64,000 nucleotides of DNA, taken from NCBI GenBank assembly GCA_949316235.1, contig OX438743.1, positions 23,309,771 to 23,373,770 on the forward strand. Reading direction: 5' to 3'. Under the pieces are notes generated by a model. It searched no databases, was not told the DNA's origin, and was given only the letters and a program-made list of their open reading frames with translations. This DNA comes from Oegoconia quadripuncta. Its lineage: Eukaryota; Arthropoda; Insecta; Lepidoptera; Autostichidae. A program made the translations under genes and the position numbers. Positions 63,944-64,000 of the stretch are shown one piece after another (within the stretch, counting starts at the first letter, position 1; every line of letters begins with the position of its first letter).

Positions 63944-64000
63944 ATTACTGATATGATAACACACATTGATTAATAACTTTCGTCTTCGAGTACTGAGCTG

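Overview
This is an animal nuclear window, about 64 kb, AT-rich and almost entirely made of transposable-element debris. The repeat repertoire suggests a moth or butterfly (Lepidoptera). It includes a Dong/R4-type element sitting in (TAA)n, several tRNA-headed SINE families in many copies, CR1/Jockey-like and RTE-like LINE fragments, and a short-LTR gypsy element. There are no operons, ribosome binding sites or CRISPR arrays. The only host gene I can support is one exon of a Vsx/Chx10-type homeobox gene (51433-51607, + strand). It encodes the end of the homeodomain plus the CVC domain, with clear splice sites on both sides. No neighbouring Vsx exon was found, so most of the window probably lies in introns or flanks of that gene.

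Layout. 0.6-5.5 kb: RTE, SINE and Jockey-like remnants. 5.7-7.2 kb: a 5'-truncated Dong/R4 LINE with its restriction-like endonuclease, between two (TAA)n blocks. 7.2-12.1 kb: nested LINE 3' ends and SINEs. 12.15-18.67 kb: a unit with terminal inverted repeats flanked by TA. It is split by a SINE and by a CR1/Jockey-superfamily LINE (about 12856-18619) whose two ORFs are both open (PHD/SGNH ORF1 and endonuclease/RT ORF2). 18.7-32 kb: SINEs, RTE pieces, a dispersed GC-rich repeat also present at 57 kb, and a possible CRE/CCAAT regulatory island near 30 kb. 32.2-36.2 kb: a second two-ORF LINE on the + strand whose endonuclease has lost its N-terminus. 36.2-42.9 kb: LINE ends, a MITE, hairpins and an unidentified C-terminal coding remnant. 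42.9-45.5 kb: a Ty3/gypsy-like element with 150-bp LTRs that look identical, a GAGAG target duplication and a gutted pol. 45.7-51.4 kb: SINEs, MITEs and low-copy islands. 51.4 kb: the Vsx exon. 51.6-64 kb: nested LINE/SINE insertions, a 394-bp foldback with 125-bp arms, a cluster of perfect palindromes, and an RTE copy interrupted by a Jockey-like LINE.

How the parts relate. The autonomous-looking machinery is the CR1-like LINE. The deleted LTR element, the SINEs and the truncated LINE tails would all need proteins supplied in trans. Several unrelated LINE tails share a small 3'-UTR hairpin whose stem bases covary between copies, which suggests a common reverse-transcriptase recognition structure. 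All boundaries and family assignments were read by eye. No alignment or database search was run.
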